Positions 24,508 through 34,500 are shown, counted from the stretch's first letter. The stretch: 39,160 nt of DNA from Parachlamydia sp. (GCA_021372155.1 JAJFUZ010000301.1:1-39160), one strand, 5' to 3'. Notes: generated by a model not told the origin, from the letters alone. A program made the numbers and translations.

Positions 24508-25860
24508 TTAAACGGACAATTCTGGAGTGGCTATTCCTTTGCCCACACTGGTAAATACCGAATCGAAATTGAGCAGGGTCGACATCTTGGGATTGGAGGC
24601 GACATAGGCCAGCAAACCGGAATAGAGAGCGTTTGCCTCAGCCTTTGGAAGTGTTCCGAGAAGTTGCTTGATATCAGAGCCAAGATCAGCGGCAAGATCT
24701 TTCCGCTCTGTCTTGCCATTGACGATAAAGGCAAATTCCAACTCAGTCATCCCGCCTCCCTGTCCTTTGAAGGCCGATTCTGTCTTATAGAGCAGGATAA
24801 CGGCCGCTGAAAGCATCACAATTTTGAGGGCATTGATGAGCTGCTGCTGCCTTTCGCGAGAGAGGGGTTCTCCTTCAGCAGCCTGGGCAGTCACCATCGC
24901 CGCAGCCAAAGTCGTGAATTCCGAACCCTTGATTGTTTCGATCACCTGCTGGGCATAATTTTTGGCAAATTTGTGGTTAAAACTGGGCTCTGTAGGAGAA
25001 ACTCCCTTGGCAACCGTCTGGCCCATGGTGAAATAGACAGCCCCGACGCCGAACATTGATCCGATGGCTCCCAATTCCACGCTGTAGGTGGGAATGACTT
25101 TGGGAAGGACGTTATCGGCGACCCCGCCGACAGGATTGACCAGAGTCTGGCCGCCAGCTGCCACATGAGATCCCGACGCGGCATCAAACCGGACGGAGGC
25201 TCCAATGGCTAATGTTCCCAGCATAAAGGGTAGATTGGCATTGGGATCGGCTTTAACGCGGCTCAGATAATCTCCTAGACCTTGCGCAATCCCCTCATCA
25301 ATCTTCGCTAACCGCTCGAGGCGAGAATGAAGTAAAACTTGCTCGCGCTGTTCAGGTGTAAGGGTATGCAGATAAGCTTCGAAGCCAGCTTTGCCGCGCT
25401 GCGCCTGCAAATCCTGGTGTCTATCCGACTTTAACTCTCTGCGCACTGCAGCAGCCTCCTCTTTGAGGCTCTTCGACCAGGCGTTGAGAACCTTAACGCC
25501 GATCTCCATGAGAGCATTCCCTTGCTGTAACAGGACGAGGCCAGGAACCAATTTGGCAGATTTATGTTTCCGCCTTCCTCCAAAATCGATGCCGCTCACT
25601 CCACTTGAATCAGCAGCGCCTGATGCGCTCACTAACATGAATTGATTAGTGCTCGCTGCCCACCATAAAAGCCATTCTGCTTCAGCCAAGTCAGGCGTAT
25701 CGGCGCGCTTTTCCTTGGGATGAGCTTTATCTTTGATGCTTTCTACGGTATCTCCTGGCGCAACAGAACCGGTTTTCGGACTGACCGGAATGGGTGCTTC
25801 CAAATGGACAATATGCTTTTGATGAGCTTCGCCGCCAATTGATGCAGAATCTGCTCCCAT
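24508..25860 (-). CDS. Hypothetical protein, possible secreted protein
   Basis: I do not recognise this protein of about 450 residues. The N-terminus (about 1-60) is polar and disordered. Residues 60-140 are mixed and contain GIDFGGRRKHKSAKLVPGLVLLQQ. The middle has charged helices (LKEEAAAVRRELKSDRHQD), then glycine-rich hydrophobic stretches NLPFMLGTLAIGASVRFD and ELGAIGSMFGVGAVYFTMGQ, and a late helix ALKIVMLSAAVILLYK. There is no classical signal sequence, so a type III secretion substrate or structural role are possible, without proof. Start chosen at ATG 25860 because GAAGG lies 6 bases before it; a longer frame from 25932 lacks support. A -10-like TATAAT lies 38 bases upstream. Confidence 0.65.
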   Translation of the reverse strand: MGADSASIGGEAHQKHIVHLEAPIPVSPKTGSVAPGDTVESIKDKAHPKEKRADTPDLAEAEWLLWWAASTNQFMLVSASGAADSSGVSGIDFGGRRKHKSAKLVPGLVLLQQGNALMEIGVKVLNAWSKSLKEEAAAVRRELKSDRHQDLQAQRGKAGFEAYLHTLTPEQREQVLLHSRLERLAKIDEGIAQGLGDYLSRVKADPNANLPFMLGTLAIGASVRFDAASGSHVAAGGQTLVNPVGGVADNVLPKVIPTYSVELGAIGSMFGVGAVYFTMGQTVAKGVSPTEPSFNHKFAKNYAQQVIETIKGSEFTTLAAAMVTAQAAEGEPLSRERQQQLINALKIVMLSAAVILLYKTESAFKGQGGGMTELEFAFIVNGKTERKDLAADLGSDIKQLLGTLPKAEANALYSGLLAYVASNPKMSTLLNFDSVFTSVGKGIATPELSV

Positions 25861-25897
25861 AAAGAACCTTCCCTTCAGAGGTTTTTCCCTTATACCT

Positions 25898-25903
25898 ATT
25901 ATA
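25898..25903 (-). promoter_or_regulatory. Candidate -10 box in the divergent promoter region
   Basis: On the minus strand, TATAAT lies 38 bases before the ATG at 25860, in a very AT-rich stretch between two divergent genes. No strong -35 was found. The plus-strand promoter for the metal operon must lie in the same 143-base space. Confidence 0.4.
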
Positions 25904-26003
25904 TCAAATAAATATTTAATTATAAATATCAATGAAACCTTTCTTGCCTGGATCTAGATATCTGGCTATCCTTAGTTTCTGACAATTTCGAGGAGAGAGT
26001 GAA

Positions 26004-26759
26004 ATGCAGGAACCCGCCCACTTCAAAGGCAAAGATGCCATTGGTCATGTCGCCGAAGCCCAAGCGCAAGGGATTATCTCCGCAGCTGAGATCCATGGGA
26101 CAGAAATCCCCGGTCATCTTTCAGCCGGAGCCGACTCCGCCCGGGAAACAAGCCTCGTTTTGGCCTCCCTCTGGATTATTTTGACTTACTTTCATGTTCC
26201 TGTATTGGCCCCCCTTCTGATTTTCGCTGGATCTTGGCTGATCTGGAAAACGGGGCGCAGCGCCTGGCTCGGATGGTCGCGAATCGAGCGGCTGCATCGC
26301 GTTGTCGAACAGGAAAAGTGGGAAATCGAGCATCATCGCCAGCAGGAGAGAGACGAGCTCGGAGTTCTCTATGCCGCCAAGGGATTTGAAGGCAAACTGC
26401 TGGAAGATGTTCTCGATGTGCTCATGGCCGATGGCGACCGCCTGCTCCGAGTGATGGTCGAAGAGGAGCTTGGCCTCTCTTTGGAATCGCATGAACATCC
26501 CCTGAAGCAAGCTGTGGGAGCTGCGGTTGGGGTTCTTTTTGCATCCATTTTTTGTTTTTTTGGCCTCTTTCTTTATCCTCCTCTAGGCCTTGTGATCGCT
26601 GCCTTCGCAGCATTGAGCGCCGCCGCCGCATTAGCCGCCTGGCAGGAGCGCAATCGCATCGTCCCGGCGATTGTCTGGAATTTGGGCCTGGGCATCCTTT
26701 CCCTTTCCTTCCTCTACTTCTTTCTTAACGCGTCAGTAGTTTCAGGCATAAAAATATGA
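26004..26759 (+). CDS. VIT1/CCC1-like metal transporter family protein
   Basis: This 251-residue protein has about four hydrophobic segments: 48-80, and after the soluble part 170-190, 193-213 and 221-246. Between the first and second blocks is a charged helical part, EKWEIEHHRQQERDELGVLY, then KGFEGKLLEDVLDVLMADGD and LLRVMVEEELGLS. The Glu-rich helices with E...EL...Y..kG and m..EElGl are like the metal-binding region of VIT1/CCC1 iron/manganese transporters. GGAG lies 6 bases before the ATG. Its stop overlaps the ATG of the P-type ATPase (ATGA), so the two are made together, which supports a role in metal handling. The family call is by pattern and not certain. Confidence 0.65.
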   Translation: MQEPAHFKGKDAIGHVAEAQAQGIISAAEIHGTEIPGHLSAGADSARETSLVLASLWIILTYFHVPVLAPLLIFAGSWLIWKTGRSAWLGWSRIERLHRVVEQEKWEIEHHRQQERDELGVLYAAKGFEGKLLEDVLDVLMADGDRLLRVMVEEELGLSLESHEHPLKQAVGAAVGVLFASIFCFFGLFLYPPLGLVIAAFAALSAAAALAAWQERNRIVPAIVWNLGLGILSLSFLYFFLNASVVSGIKI

Positions 26760-28750
26760 CGATGCATCAACCGATCGTCCATCAACCTATCGTCTTCGAG
26801 GAATTTTTCGAAATGGGCCAGCAAGAGTCGGCCAGCCCCTTCCTCACGCCTCAATCGCGCCGCTGGGCTGGATATTTGCCTCTGAAAGCAGCCATTTTGG
26901 CCGCCTTTCTTCTGGTCATTGCATTTATTTTATCTTTTACTTCCAGTCCTTGGCTCCTTGCTCTTTCCAGCTTTCTAATCATCGCCGTCTATTTTTTTGC
27001 CGGTATCCCCTCTCTCATCGAAGCCATTCAGGACCTTTCCAGCCTGGAAATTAATATCGACGTCCTCATGACACTGGCGGCCTTCTCTTCAGTTCTCATC
27101 GGCAGCGGGATGGAGGGAGCTCTGCTTCTAGTGCTGTTCTCCCTCTCTGGAGCGATGGAAGAGGCCGTGACTGGAAGAGCGAAAAGCTCTATCCGCAGCC
27201 TCCACCGCCTCTCCCCCACTAAAGCAACAGTGGTCGATCCCGATGGCACACTCGTCGAAAGAGCTCTCCCCGATATCAAAGTAGGCACAACCATTCTGGT
27301 TAAAGCCGGTCAAATTGTTCCCTTAGACGGCATCGTGATCCATGGCACCTCTTCCGTCAATCTGGTCCATCTCACAGGAGAAAGTCTTCCCGTCACAAAA
27401 ATCGTCGGCAATACAGTGGAGGCAGGCGCCCGCAACCTGGATGGAGCCCTGACGCTTCAGGTAACCCATACCAGCTCCGACTCCACCCTGGCGCGCATCA
27501 TCCAGCTGGTGACACAAGCCCAGGAGGCCCGTCCGCGGCTTCAGCGCTGGTTTGATACGTTAAGCCGCAGCTACGCCCTGACGATCATCCTGCTCTCGTC
27601 ATTTTTCGCCCTGGCCCTTCCTTACATATTGAAAATCCCCTTTCTGGGCTTTGAGGGCTCGGTTTACCGCGCCGTGGCCTTTCTTATTGCCGCCTCGCCA
27701 TGCGCGCTCATCATCGCCATCCCGATCGCCTATCTCAGCGCCATTAGCTCCACTGCCCGCCGCGGCATCCTGCTCAAGGGCGGAATCACTCTGGACGCCC
27801 TGGCAAGCTGCAAAGCCGTCGCCTTCGATAAGACCGGCACCCTCACAACCGGAGAGCTCTCCTGCTTAGGCCTGGAAGCCCTCGACCCTTCCACAAAACA
27901 GGAAGAAGAGTATGCCTGGGCTATCGCCTATGCCATGGAGAAAAATGCCGTCCATCCCATTGCTAAAGCCATTCTGAATGCCCCGCAGGCCAGAGCAAAA
28001 ACAATCTCGACTCCCACCGCTTTCAAATCAATTCCTGGATACGGCCTGGAAGCGATTACCGAAACCGGCCCTATCTATATTGGCAATGCCGATTATATCC
28101 TCCCCAAACTGACGGAAAGCCAGCGCCAGGTCCTACAGCAGCGCATCCAGGAGATCCAGAAAGCAGGCCAGCTCATGGCAGCCATGCTCTTAGACGAAAA
28201 ACTCTATCTTTTCCGCTTTAGCGATACCCTAAGGCCAAACATCTCCAAATCCCTAAAAGCCCTGCGCGACCAAAATCTGCAACTCTACATGCTGACAGGC
28301 GACCATGAAGAAAACGCTAAAGTAGTTGCTCAACAGCTCGGCTTCGACCACTATTTCGCCAACCTCAAACCCGAAGACAAGTTACATCATGTCACCGAGC
28401 TATCGCGAAAAGATGGCCTCGCCATGATCGGGGACGGCATCAACGACGCCCCCGCCCTCGCCCGCGCCACCGTCGGCATCTGCATGGGCAAAGTCGGCAG
28501 CTCAGCCGCCGTCGACGCTTCCGACGTCATCCTCCTTCAGGACAATATCGAGCTCCTAGGCTGGCTCATGGATAAAGCCCATCAGACCAAGCGCATCGTC
28601 ACGCAAAATCTCCTCCTGGCCACCTCGGCCATATTCATTGCCGCCCTTCCCGCCCTCGCCGGCATCGTCCCCCTCTGGCTGGCTGTCGTCATGCATGAAG
28701 GAGGTACCGTTCTTGTGGGGCTGAATGCTTTACGGCTTTTGAGAAAGTAA
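26756..28750 (+). CDS. P1B-4-type heavy-metal P-type ATPase
   Basis: The protein (664 residues) is an inner-membrane metal pump that exports cations with ATP. All core motifs are present: TGES at 207-210, SPC in a membrane helix at 314-316, DKTGT at 358-362 with the phosphorylated Asp358, the HP dipeptide at 400-401, and GDGINDAP at 559-566. HEGGT at 647-651 lies in the last helix. SPC together with HEGG(T/S) marks the P1B-4 group, which moves Co, Zn or Fe(II). There is no N-terminal heavy-metal-associated domain, but the start has a short duplicated HQPIV. It starts inside the stop of the VIT1/CCC1-like gene. The metal is inferred, not proven. Confidence 0.92.
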   Translation: MTMHQPIVHQPIVFEEFFEMGQQESASPFLTPQSRRWAGYLPLKAAILAAFLLVIAFILSFTSSPWLLALSSFLIIAVYFFAGIPSLIEAIQDLSSLEINIDVLMTLAAFSSVLIGSGMEGALLLVLFSLSGAMEEAVTGRAKSSIRSLHRLSPTKATVVDPDGTLVERALPDIKVGTTILVKAGQIVPLDGIVIHGTSSVNLVHLTGESLPVTKIVGNTVEAGARNLDGALTLQVTHTSSDSTLARIIQLVTQAQEARPRLQRWFDTLSRSYALTIILLSSFFALALPYILKIPFLGFEGSVYRAVAFLIAASPCALIIAIPIAYLSAISSTARRGILLKGGITLDALASCKAVAFDKTGTLTTGELSCLGLEALDPSTKQEEEYAWAIAYAMEKNAVHPIAKAILNAPQARAKTISTPTAFKSIPGYGLEAITETGPIYIGNADYILPKLTESQRQVLQQRIQEIQKAGQLMAAMLLDEKLYLFRFSDTLRPNISKSLKALRDQNLQLYMLTGDHEENAKVVAQQLGFDHYFANLKPEDKLHHVTELSRKDGLAMIGDGINDAPALARATVGICMGKVGSSAAVDASDVILLQDNIELLGWLMDKAHQTKRIVTQNLLLATSAIFIAALPALAGIVPLWLAVVMHEGGTVLVGLNALRLLRK

Positions 28751-28895
28751 AATAGCTTCTGAATTCCTGCTGAAGCTCGGCTTGAACTGCCGAAGGAAAA
28801 GCAAGACAATCCAAATATTCTCTATTAAAATCGTAGAATGGCGACAGAACGCGACAGGTATTTACCGAACGGCAAGGAAATCGACCGCTCGCCAC
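28751..28895. other. Intergenic stretch without confident features
   Basis: Bases between the P-type ATPase stop and the decayed immunity copy. An AGCTTC/GAAGCT inverted repeat at about 28753-28775 has no T-run. A minus-strand frame here looks partly protein-like but overlaps the ATPase end and has no start signal, so I do not call it a gene. Confidence 0.4.
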
Positions 28896-29236
28896 TTAGA
28901 CTTGTGTTTCGCTTTTAAGAAATATTCTTAAACCAACCTCAGGAATTCTGTTTGGCAAAGGAAGTACAACCCTTCTTGCTACTATGGACATATTGGGATA
29001 TTCCAAAAGTCTGCATACATTTCTGTCACAACAATTTCAGATAATTCATCTTCTTCCTCTGAAGGCAATAGATCAATCTCATTCCCAACTTTTTCAATAT
29101 TTACAGCCCGCAAATTGTTGGTCACTGCTCCAAGCAAAGCACGATGAATTGAACACTGAATGTCGCTATTCGTTATATTCATGGTTGTCCTACCCAGTTC
29201 ATAACAAGCATTATTGAAAATCTGATCGTACATCAT
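28896..29236 (-). pseudogene. Decayed second immunity-gene copy fused to a toxin-gene scrap
   Basis: The fragment resembles the intact immunity gene just upstream. From the MNIT start at 29182 it reads ALLGAVTNNLRAVNIE and later DELSEIVVTEMYADFWNIP. One base is then missing in the AATATCCC-AAT run, so the frame ends early; after correction it continues as ARRVVLPLPNRIPEVGLRIF. It also lacks about six codons in the middle. The bases before its start (29183-29236) encode FNNACYELGRTT, which matches FVNACYEMGKTT in the toxin gene. The remnant therefore looks like what is left of a duplicated toxin-immunity pair after a deletion joined the middle of the toxin to the immunity start. Confidence 0.75.
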
Positions 29237-29252
29237 TTTTCCAACATGCGAC

Positions 29253-29558
29253 TCAAAACTGGGTCTCGCTTCGATGAAATACTCTCAAACCAACTTCAGG
29301 AATTCTATTAGGCAAAGGAAGCACAACTCTTCTTGCTTCAATGAATATATTCGGAATATTGCCATAATCGGCGTACATTTCCGACACAATAATTTCGGAT
29401 AATTCTTCTTCATCCTCGGAAGGTGGCGTCGCATAATAAAAAATGACATTGATATTAGCCCCATCATTTTCTACATTGACAGCTCTCAGATTATTGGTTA
29501 TAGCACCAAGTAAAGCAACCTGCATTGAACATCTTAGTGATGAAACTGTTATATTCAT
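29253..29558 (-). CDS. Presumed immunity protein for the adjacent toxin
   Basis: This 101-residue acidic soluble protein starts at ATG 29558, whose A overlaps the toxin stop (TAATG), so translation is coupled. A longer frame from 29570 exists, but the MNIT start is shared with the decayed copy. Core text includes ALLGAITNNLRAVNVE, SEDEEELSEIIVSEMYAD and ARRVVLPLPNRIPEVGLR. I do not know a named family for it. Its small size, acidity, position straight after a toxin C-terminus and retention of a second copy fit an immunity protein that binds and blocks the toxin domain. The role is inferred. Confidence 0.7.
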   Translation of the reverse strand: MNITVSSLRCSMQVALLGAITNNLRAVNVENDGANINVIFYYATPPSEDEEELSEIIVSEMYADYGNIPNIFIEARRVVLPLPNRIPEVGLRVFHRSETQF

Positions 29559-31288
29559 TATTTTATCCAATTCTTGTGAGGTTCAGATGGGACTATATGT
29601 GCTCCATTTTTGCTGTAATGAATTTTACCTCTTGTGGTTGGTAAAGTCATTTTTTTCTCTTTATCTCTCCACATCCCAATAAATTCTCCAAAATCTACGA
29701 TTTCTTGATAGCCGTTTTGTCCTGGCACCGAATTGCTAATTGATCTTCCTCTACCTGCAAATTTCTTTAAAAGTAATAGAGGTTCTGGATGCTCGAATAT
29801 ACTTTTATCAGGTTCAAAATTATGACTACCAACGATATGTTTATTTTGGCTATCCCAATGAATTTTTAGAGTACTATAAAATCGTTCTTTTGCTTTCCTG
29901 AATTCAGTACCTGTTTCAATTATTTTAGCCTTTGTTATTTCATTTGCTAATGCCTCTAAATTGCATATTCGATTGGCTTCCAGCAATTTTTTATACTTAA
30001 CCCCATTTTTAAGAACAGCGGTTCCTGCAAAAATATCGACACCGTATTTACCTATCGCGAGGCCGATCAAATCTCCTTTTTCAGAATCAGACAAATTGTC
30101 ATATTTGCTGCAAAGCAATTTAACTTCATCTACGCAATCCTCAATCTGTTCTATATTAAACTGTTTTGCATATTTGTAAGTTGTTTTTCCCATTTCATAA
30201 CAAGCATTAACGAAGTTAGCAGAAGTATTAATGGGATGTTCCACGCAAGCCCATAGGCTGCATTTGATTCCATTGAGAGTGCCTAAAAGAGATGGAACAA
30301 AATCTGTTATAGCTTCAGCCGATCCTTTAATTAATCCCTTGAAGAGTGCATCTCTAAACTCACTTGAAGTCTGAATCTTAATTTTTGCTATTTTCTCTTG
30401 CTTACCAGAAGATTGATAATCAGTTAATGCTTCATTGAAATTTCCTGTTTCAAAATATGCAACAGCTCTTAACAAATAGATCTCCTTGTTTTTTGGGTTT
30501 TTGGCAATGGCCTTGGATGCCGTTTCAATAGCATCATGATACATACCATGGTCGAGAAATATCTCACATCGATCTTGGAAAAGCTTTGATTGTAAAATCC
30601 GACTTTTACCATTTTTCTCTGCTAATTCAATCAATTTATCAATTTGAATGGCAGCTTCTATAGAATTTCCCTCCATAAGACTTAATAATCCTTTACAATA
30701 AGGGATAACCATATTGTAATCTTCATTATGATGACATTCTTCTAATATTTGCTTATATAGCGGGATTATCCGATCCAAAGTTTCATCCAAAATATGATTC
30801 GCAATAATAGCTTGGCTACAGATTCGAGCAATCTGGTCGTCTAGCTTACCCTTATCTCTAGGCGCCTTATAAACAACATCAGCATAGAATTTTATGTTAT
30901 CTACACGTGTCCATTCAATATGCAAATAAAAACTATCGAGAATATCAATATACTCACTTAATAAAGCAGGATTTCCAATAATATTGTGAAAACTTTGAGA
31001 GTTTAAATTCGAATAAGGACCGTCCCGGTTTGAAGTAATCATGCCCTTCATAAAAGTATGCCATAATTTATCACATGTATAATAGGGATGCCTATTAGTA
31101 TCCGATGGAAAACCTCCTGGATAACCTTCTGAGATGATGCTGAAACATTTACAATGTATTAAGCATCCACATCCTGTCATTCCATTTCCATAGCCAAAAG
31201 CATCTGTATCATCTGGATGCGCCGAGACAAAAGTCACATTAAAAAGGAACAGAATTAACAAATAATAACAAAAATCAAATTGCTTCAT
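29558..31288 (-). CDS. Polymorphic toxin with signal sequence, TPR region and bacterial toxin 50-type C-terminus
   Basis: The protein (576 residues) starts with a Sec signal sequence (1-23, CYYLLILFLFNVTFVSA). A cysteine-rich CGCLIHCKC follows at about 40-48. Residues about 190-300 hold TPR-like repeats, best seen as HDAIETASKAIAKNPKNKEI and LLRAVAYFETGNFNEALTDY. Then NACYEMGKTT (361-370) and GLAIGKYGVDIFAGTAVLKN (409-428), text typical of pre-toxin regions. The last 100 residues look like bacterial toxin 50 (Ntox50): IHWDSQNKHIVGSHNF, DFGEFIGMW and TTRGKIHYSKNGAHIVPSEP, with conserved histidines 477, 484, 557 and 564. That family is predicted to cut RNA. The gene is AT-rich against its neighbours, suggesting transfer. 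No own secretion system is visible beyond Sec. Confidence 0.8.
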   Translation of the reverse strand: MKQFDFCYYLLILFLFNVTFVSAHPDDTDAFGYGNGMTGCGCLIHCKCFSIISEGYPGGFPSDTNRHPYYTCDKLWHTFMKGMITSNRDGPYSNLNSQSFHNIIGNPALLSEYIDILDSFYLHIEWTRVDNIKFYADVVYKAPRDKGKLDDQIARICSQAIIANHILDETLDRIIPLYKQILEECHHNEDYNMVIPYCKGLLSLMEGNSIEAAIQIDKLIELAEKNGKSRILQSKLFQDRCEIFLDHGMYHDAIETASKAIAKNPKNKEIYLLRAVAYFETGNFNEALTDYQSSGKQEKIAKIKIQTSSEFRDALFKGLIKGSAEAITDFVPSLLGTLNGIKCSLWACVEHPINTSANFVNACYEMGKTTYKYAKQFNIEQIEDCVDEVKLLCSKYDNLSDSEKGDLIGLAIGKYGVDIFAGTAVLKNGVKYKKLLEANRICNLEALANEITKAKIIETGTEFRKAKERFYSTLKIHWDSQNKHIVGSHNFEPDKSIFEHPEPLLLLKKFAGRGRSISNSVPGQNGYQEIVDFGEFIGMWRDKEKKMTLPTTRGKIHYSKNGAHIVPSEPHKNWIK

Positions 31289-31446
31289 ACGTTTATCTCT
31301 TTGAAATCTGTTGAAAATCGTTTACTCAAAGACACATTGTGCTTGGTCAGACCAGTCATGTATCTCAAAATAAGATCTTGGACCTTGTTCGCATACCCCT
31401 CAAGCGATAGCTATTGAATTCCTATAGGTGTCTTTTTCATAGATAA

Positions 31447-31560
31447 ATGAATTTTGACCCCCATCTTATCCGCTCACCTGCTTTTTGGGAACTTCAAGAA
31501 GCCCTTTTCATTAAAAATTCTTTTTGCCATATAGATTTCATAAGGAGTACCACCACATGA
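31447..31560 (+). other. Possible short upstream reading frame of gdh
   Basis: A 37-codon frame starts at ATG 31447 and ends with TGA overlapping the gdh ATG (ATGA). It reads MNFDPHLIRSPAFWELQEAL and onward. No ribosome-binding site precedes it. It could be a leader peptide, a gene remnant or chance. Confidence 0.25.
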
Positions 31561-34500
31561 CGGACCGCGAATCGCTCATTTCTTCCCACGAACAGCTGCT
31601 CATGGCCATCCAGAATGAAAGCCGCAAGTTCCAGGAGTATTACGTCTGGCTGGAGAAGGCAATGCCGCCCCTCTTTTTTGAAGAGGTGAGCCAGGAAAAC
31701 ATGATGCTGATCGCACACAGCCTGATGGGTTTTCCGTTACAGGAATACAATTCGACCATTCATTTGAAAAGGGCGGCGATTGTACTCTGTCTGGATAGCC
31801 CGGATGCCGATCTGAATGTCCTGCAAGATTATGCGTTGTATGGTATCAAAAATTACCAGGCATATGTTTCGAAGATTCCGCCTCCATTTCCGGGCATCAG
31901 CAGCAATCTGCGGGTGGTGACGATCTACTTCACGGAGGCGATTGAAGCTCTGGATGTGCCCTTTCCCAAAGATGCCAAAGAGCAGCTGCGCGCCTTGGCA
32001 AAAGAGCGCAATCCCAGCTTGAACAATGAGGAATTTGAGAGGCTCATCTCGGGCATCAACACGCGCTTTTTGCGCTCCCAACCGATCGACTTGCTGATTC
32101 TGGCGCTGGACCTCTATTTCAAGGCTTTGACGCGCGACAATTGCCAGTATGAGGTGCGTTACAATGAGGATTGGGACCAGACGGGTGCGGCCTCGATGCA
32201 TGTGGTGATCGCCTGGAGAAATGCCCCCAAGCACAATTTTCTCTACCAGTTGGCCAGAATGATTCACAGGCACGGGCTGATGATGAAGCGGGTCAATGCG
32301 ACCTACATCAACCCCTACAGCCGCCAGAATGTGCTCATCATGGTCTTGGGGCTGCATGGCAGCAATGGGCAGGCGGTCTGGGATGTTGCCGAAATTCCTG
32401 ATTTTCTTCGCGAACTTTCCACGATCAAGTTCTTCTCCACTTTTGATGAGATTGACAAGAAGCTGGTCAGCAAGAAGGTAGTCAATGGCAACATGGGCAA
32501 CCTTCTGCGTTCGATGAAGCACTTCGTGCATCAGGCTCTCGTCCACGTGGATCCCAATATTTACACGTTGGAAAATGTCGAAGAGGGGCTCTGCAGACAT
32601 CCTGAGCTGACAGCAAAGATGTGCGAGGCCTTCAAAAATAAGTTCGACCCCGATTTCGTCGACTATGACAACTACCTTTCCATCCGCGAGCAGTTTATCA
32701 ACGATGTGCAGAAGCTTGATACTGGTCAGGAATTAAATGACACAAGGCGCCGCAACATCCTTCTGCAGGGGATGAACTTCATCCACCATATTCTGAAGAC
32801 AAATTTCTACAGGCTCAACTACACGGCATTGAGCTTCCGTCTCGACCCCAGCTTCCTCGACGAAATCCCCTTTGACAGGACCAAAAAGTTCCCTGAGCTC
32901 CCCTATGCTATCTTTTACATGCGGGGGATGCACTTCTTTGGCTTCCACATCCGTTTCAAAGACCTGGCCCGGGGAGGTCTGCGGACAGTGATTCCAGAGC
33001 AGACCGAGCAGCTCGTGCACGAGCGCAACACGGTCTTTACCGAGTGCTACAATCTCGCCTGGACCCAGCACATGAAGAACAAAGACATCCCTGAGGGTGG
33101 TTCAAAAGGCCTCATCTTCGTCAGGCCATTCGACAGGCTGGTCTCGGAATCGGTGATCTTGCAGGGAGAACTGGAAGCCTCCAAAATTCCTGCCAAGGAG
33201 ATCGAAGCAAAATTGGAAAATTTTCGGCAGGAACAGCACATCGAATATCTGCATCAGGCTCAGCGCTCTTACATCGAGAGCTTGATCACCATCGTCAACT
33301 GCGAGCCGGATGGCAAGCTGCGCCCCAAGTACATTGTCGACTACTGGAAAAAACCCGAATACCTCTATCTGGGACCTGATGAGAACATGCATGATGCGAT
33401 GATCACCTGGATCGCTGAGTACAGCAAGAGGTATGACTACCGTCCAGGCAGCGCTTTCATTTCGGGAAAACCTAAAATAGGCATCAACCACAAGGAATAT
33501 GGGGTCACCTCTCTTGGCGTCAATACCTACATGGAACATGCCCTCAAATACATTGGCATTGATCCTTCCAAAGACACTTTTTCCGTCAAGTTGTCGGGCG
33601 GGCCTGACGGCGATGTGGCCGGCAATGAGATTTACAATCTCTACCGCTTGTATCCCCACACTGCTAAAATCCGAGCTTTGACTGACGTCTCAGGAACTAT
33701 CTACGATCCAGAAGGCCTTGATCTTGAATGCATGGCCAACCTTTTCAAGCAGGGCAAGCCCATCAGGTATTACCCGCCTGAAAAGCTGCATGAAGGCGGT
33801 TTTCTGCTCGACAAAAACGCAAAAAAGCAAGTTTCTGCTTTTGTTCAGCATACCCTCTGCTGGCGCAAAACAAAGGGCAAAGTGACAGAAGACTGGATCA
33901 CAGGCAGCGATATGAATGCCCTCCTGCGCAACAATGTCCACCAGGTCTTCACGGATGTTTTCATTCCCTCAGGCGGCCGTCCGCGCACTTTGAATGAGAC
34001 CAATCTCAAAGATTTCCTGGACACCGATGGCAAACCCACTTCCAAGGTCATTATTGAAGGTGCCAATCTCTATATCACTCCCAAAGCAAGAGAGAAACTG
34101 GAGAAACTGGGAACAATTCTGATCAAGGACAGCTCGGCCAACAAAACCGGCGTCATCTGCTCCTCTTTCGAAGTGCTCTGCGGCCTGACCCTCGGCGATG
34201 AGATCTTTCTGGCTCACAAAACGAAACTTGTGGAAGAGATTCTTGAAAGGCTGAAATCCTGCGCGACAAACGAAGCTGAGCTGCTCTTAAGCACACACAA
34301 GGAGACCGGGGAACAATTCTCGCTCATCTCCGATGAGATTTCCTCCCGCATCAATCAGTTCACCTACCAGATTCTCGACTATCTCGATACCATTCCTCTT
34401 TCAAACGATCCCGAAGACCCCCTGCTCAAATCCTTCCTCGACTATTGCCTGCCGACTCTGCACACCCAGTTTCGCGACGCACTCATCCAAAAGATTCCCG

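Noticed and set aside
28753-28775. AGCTTC/GAAGCT inverted repeat after the ATPase stop
   Set aside because: Short arms, long loop and no T-run; not supported as a terminator.
28689-28895. 68-codon minus-strand frame with some protein-like text
   Set aside because: Overlaps the end of the ATPase, lacks a start signal, and matches no family I know.
31737-32600. 287-codon minus-strand open frame
   Set aside because: Antisense shadow of the glutamate dehydrogenase gene.
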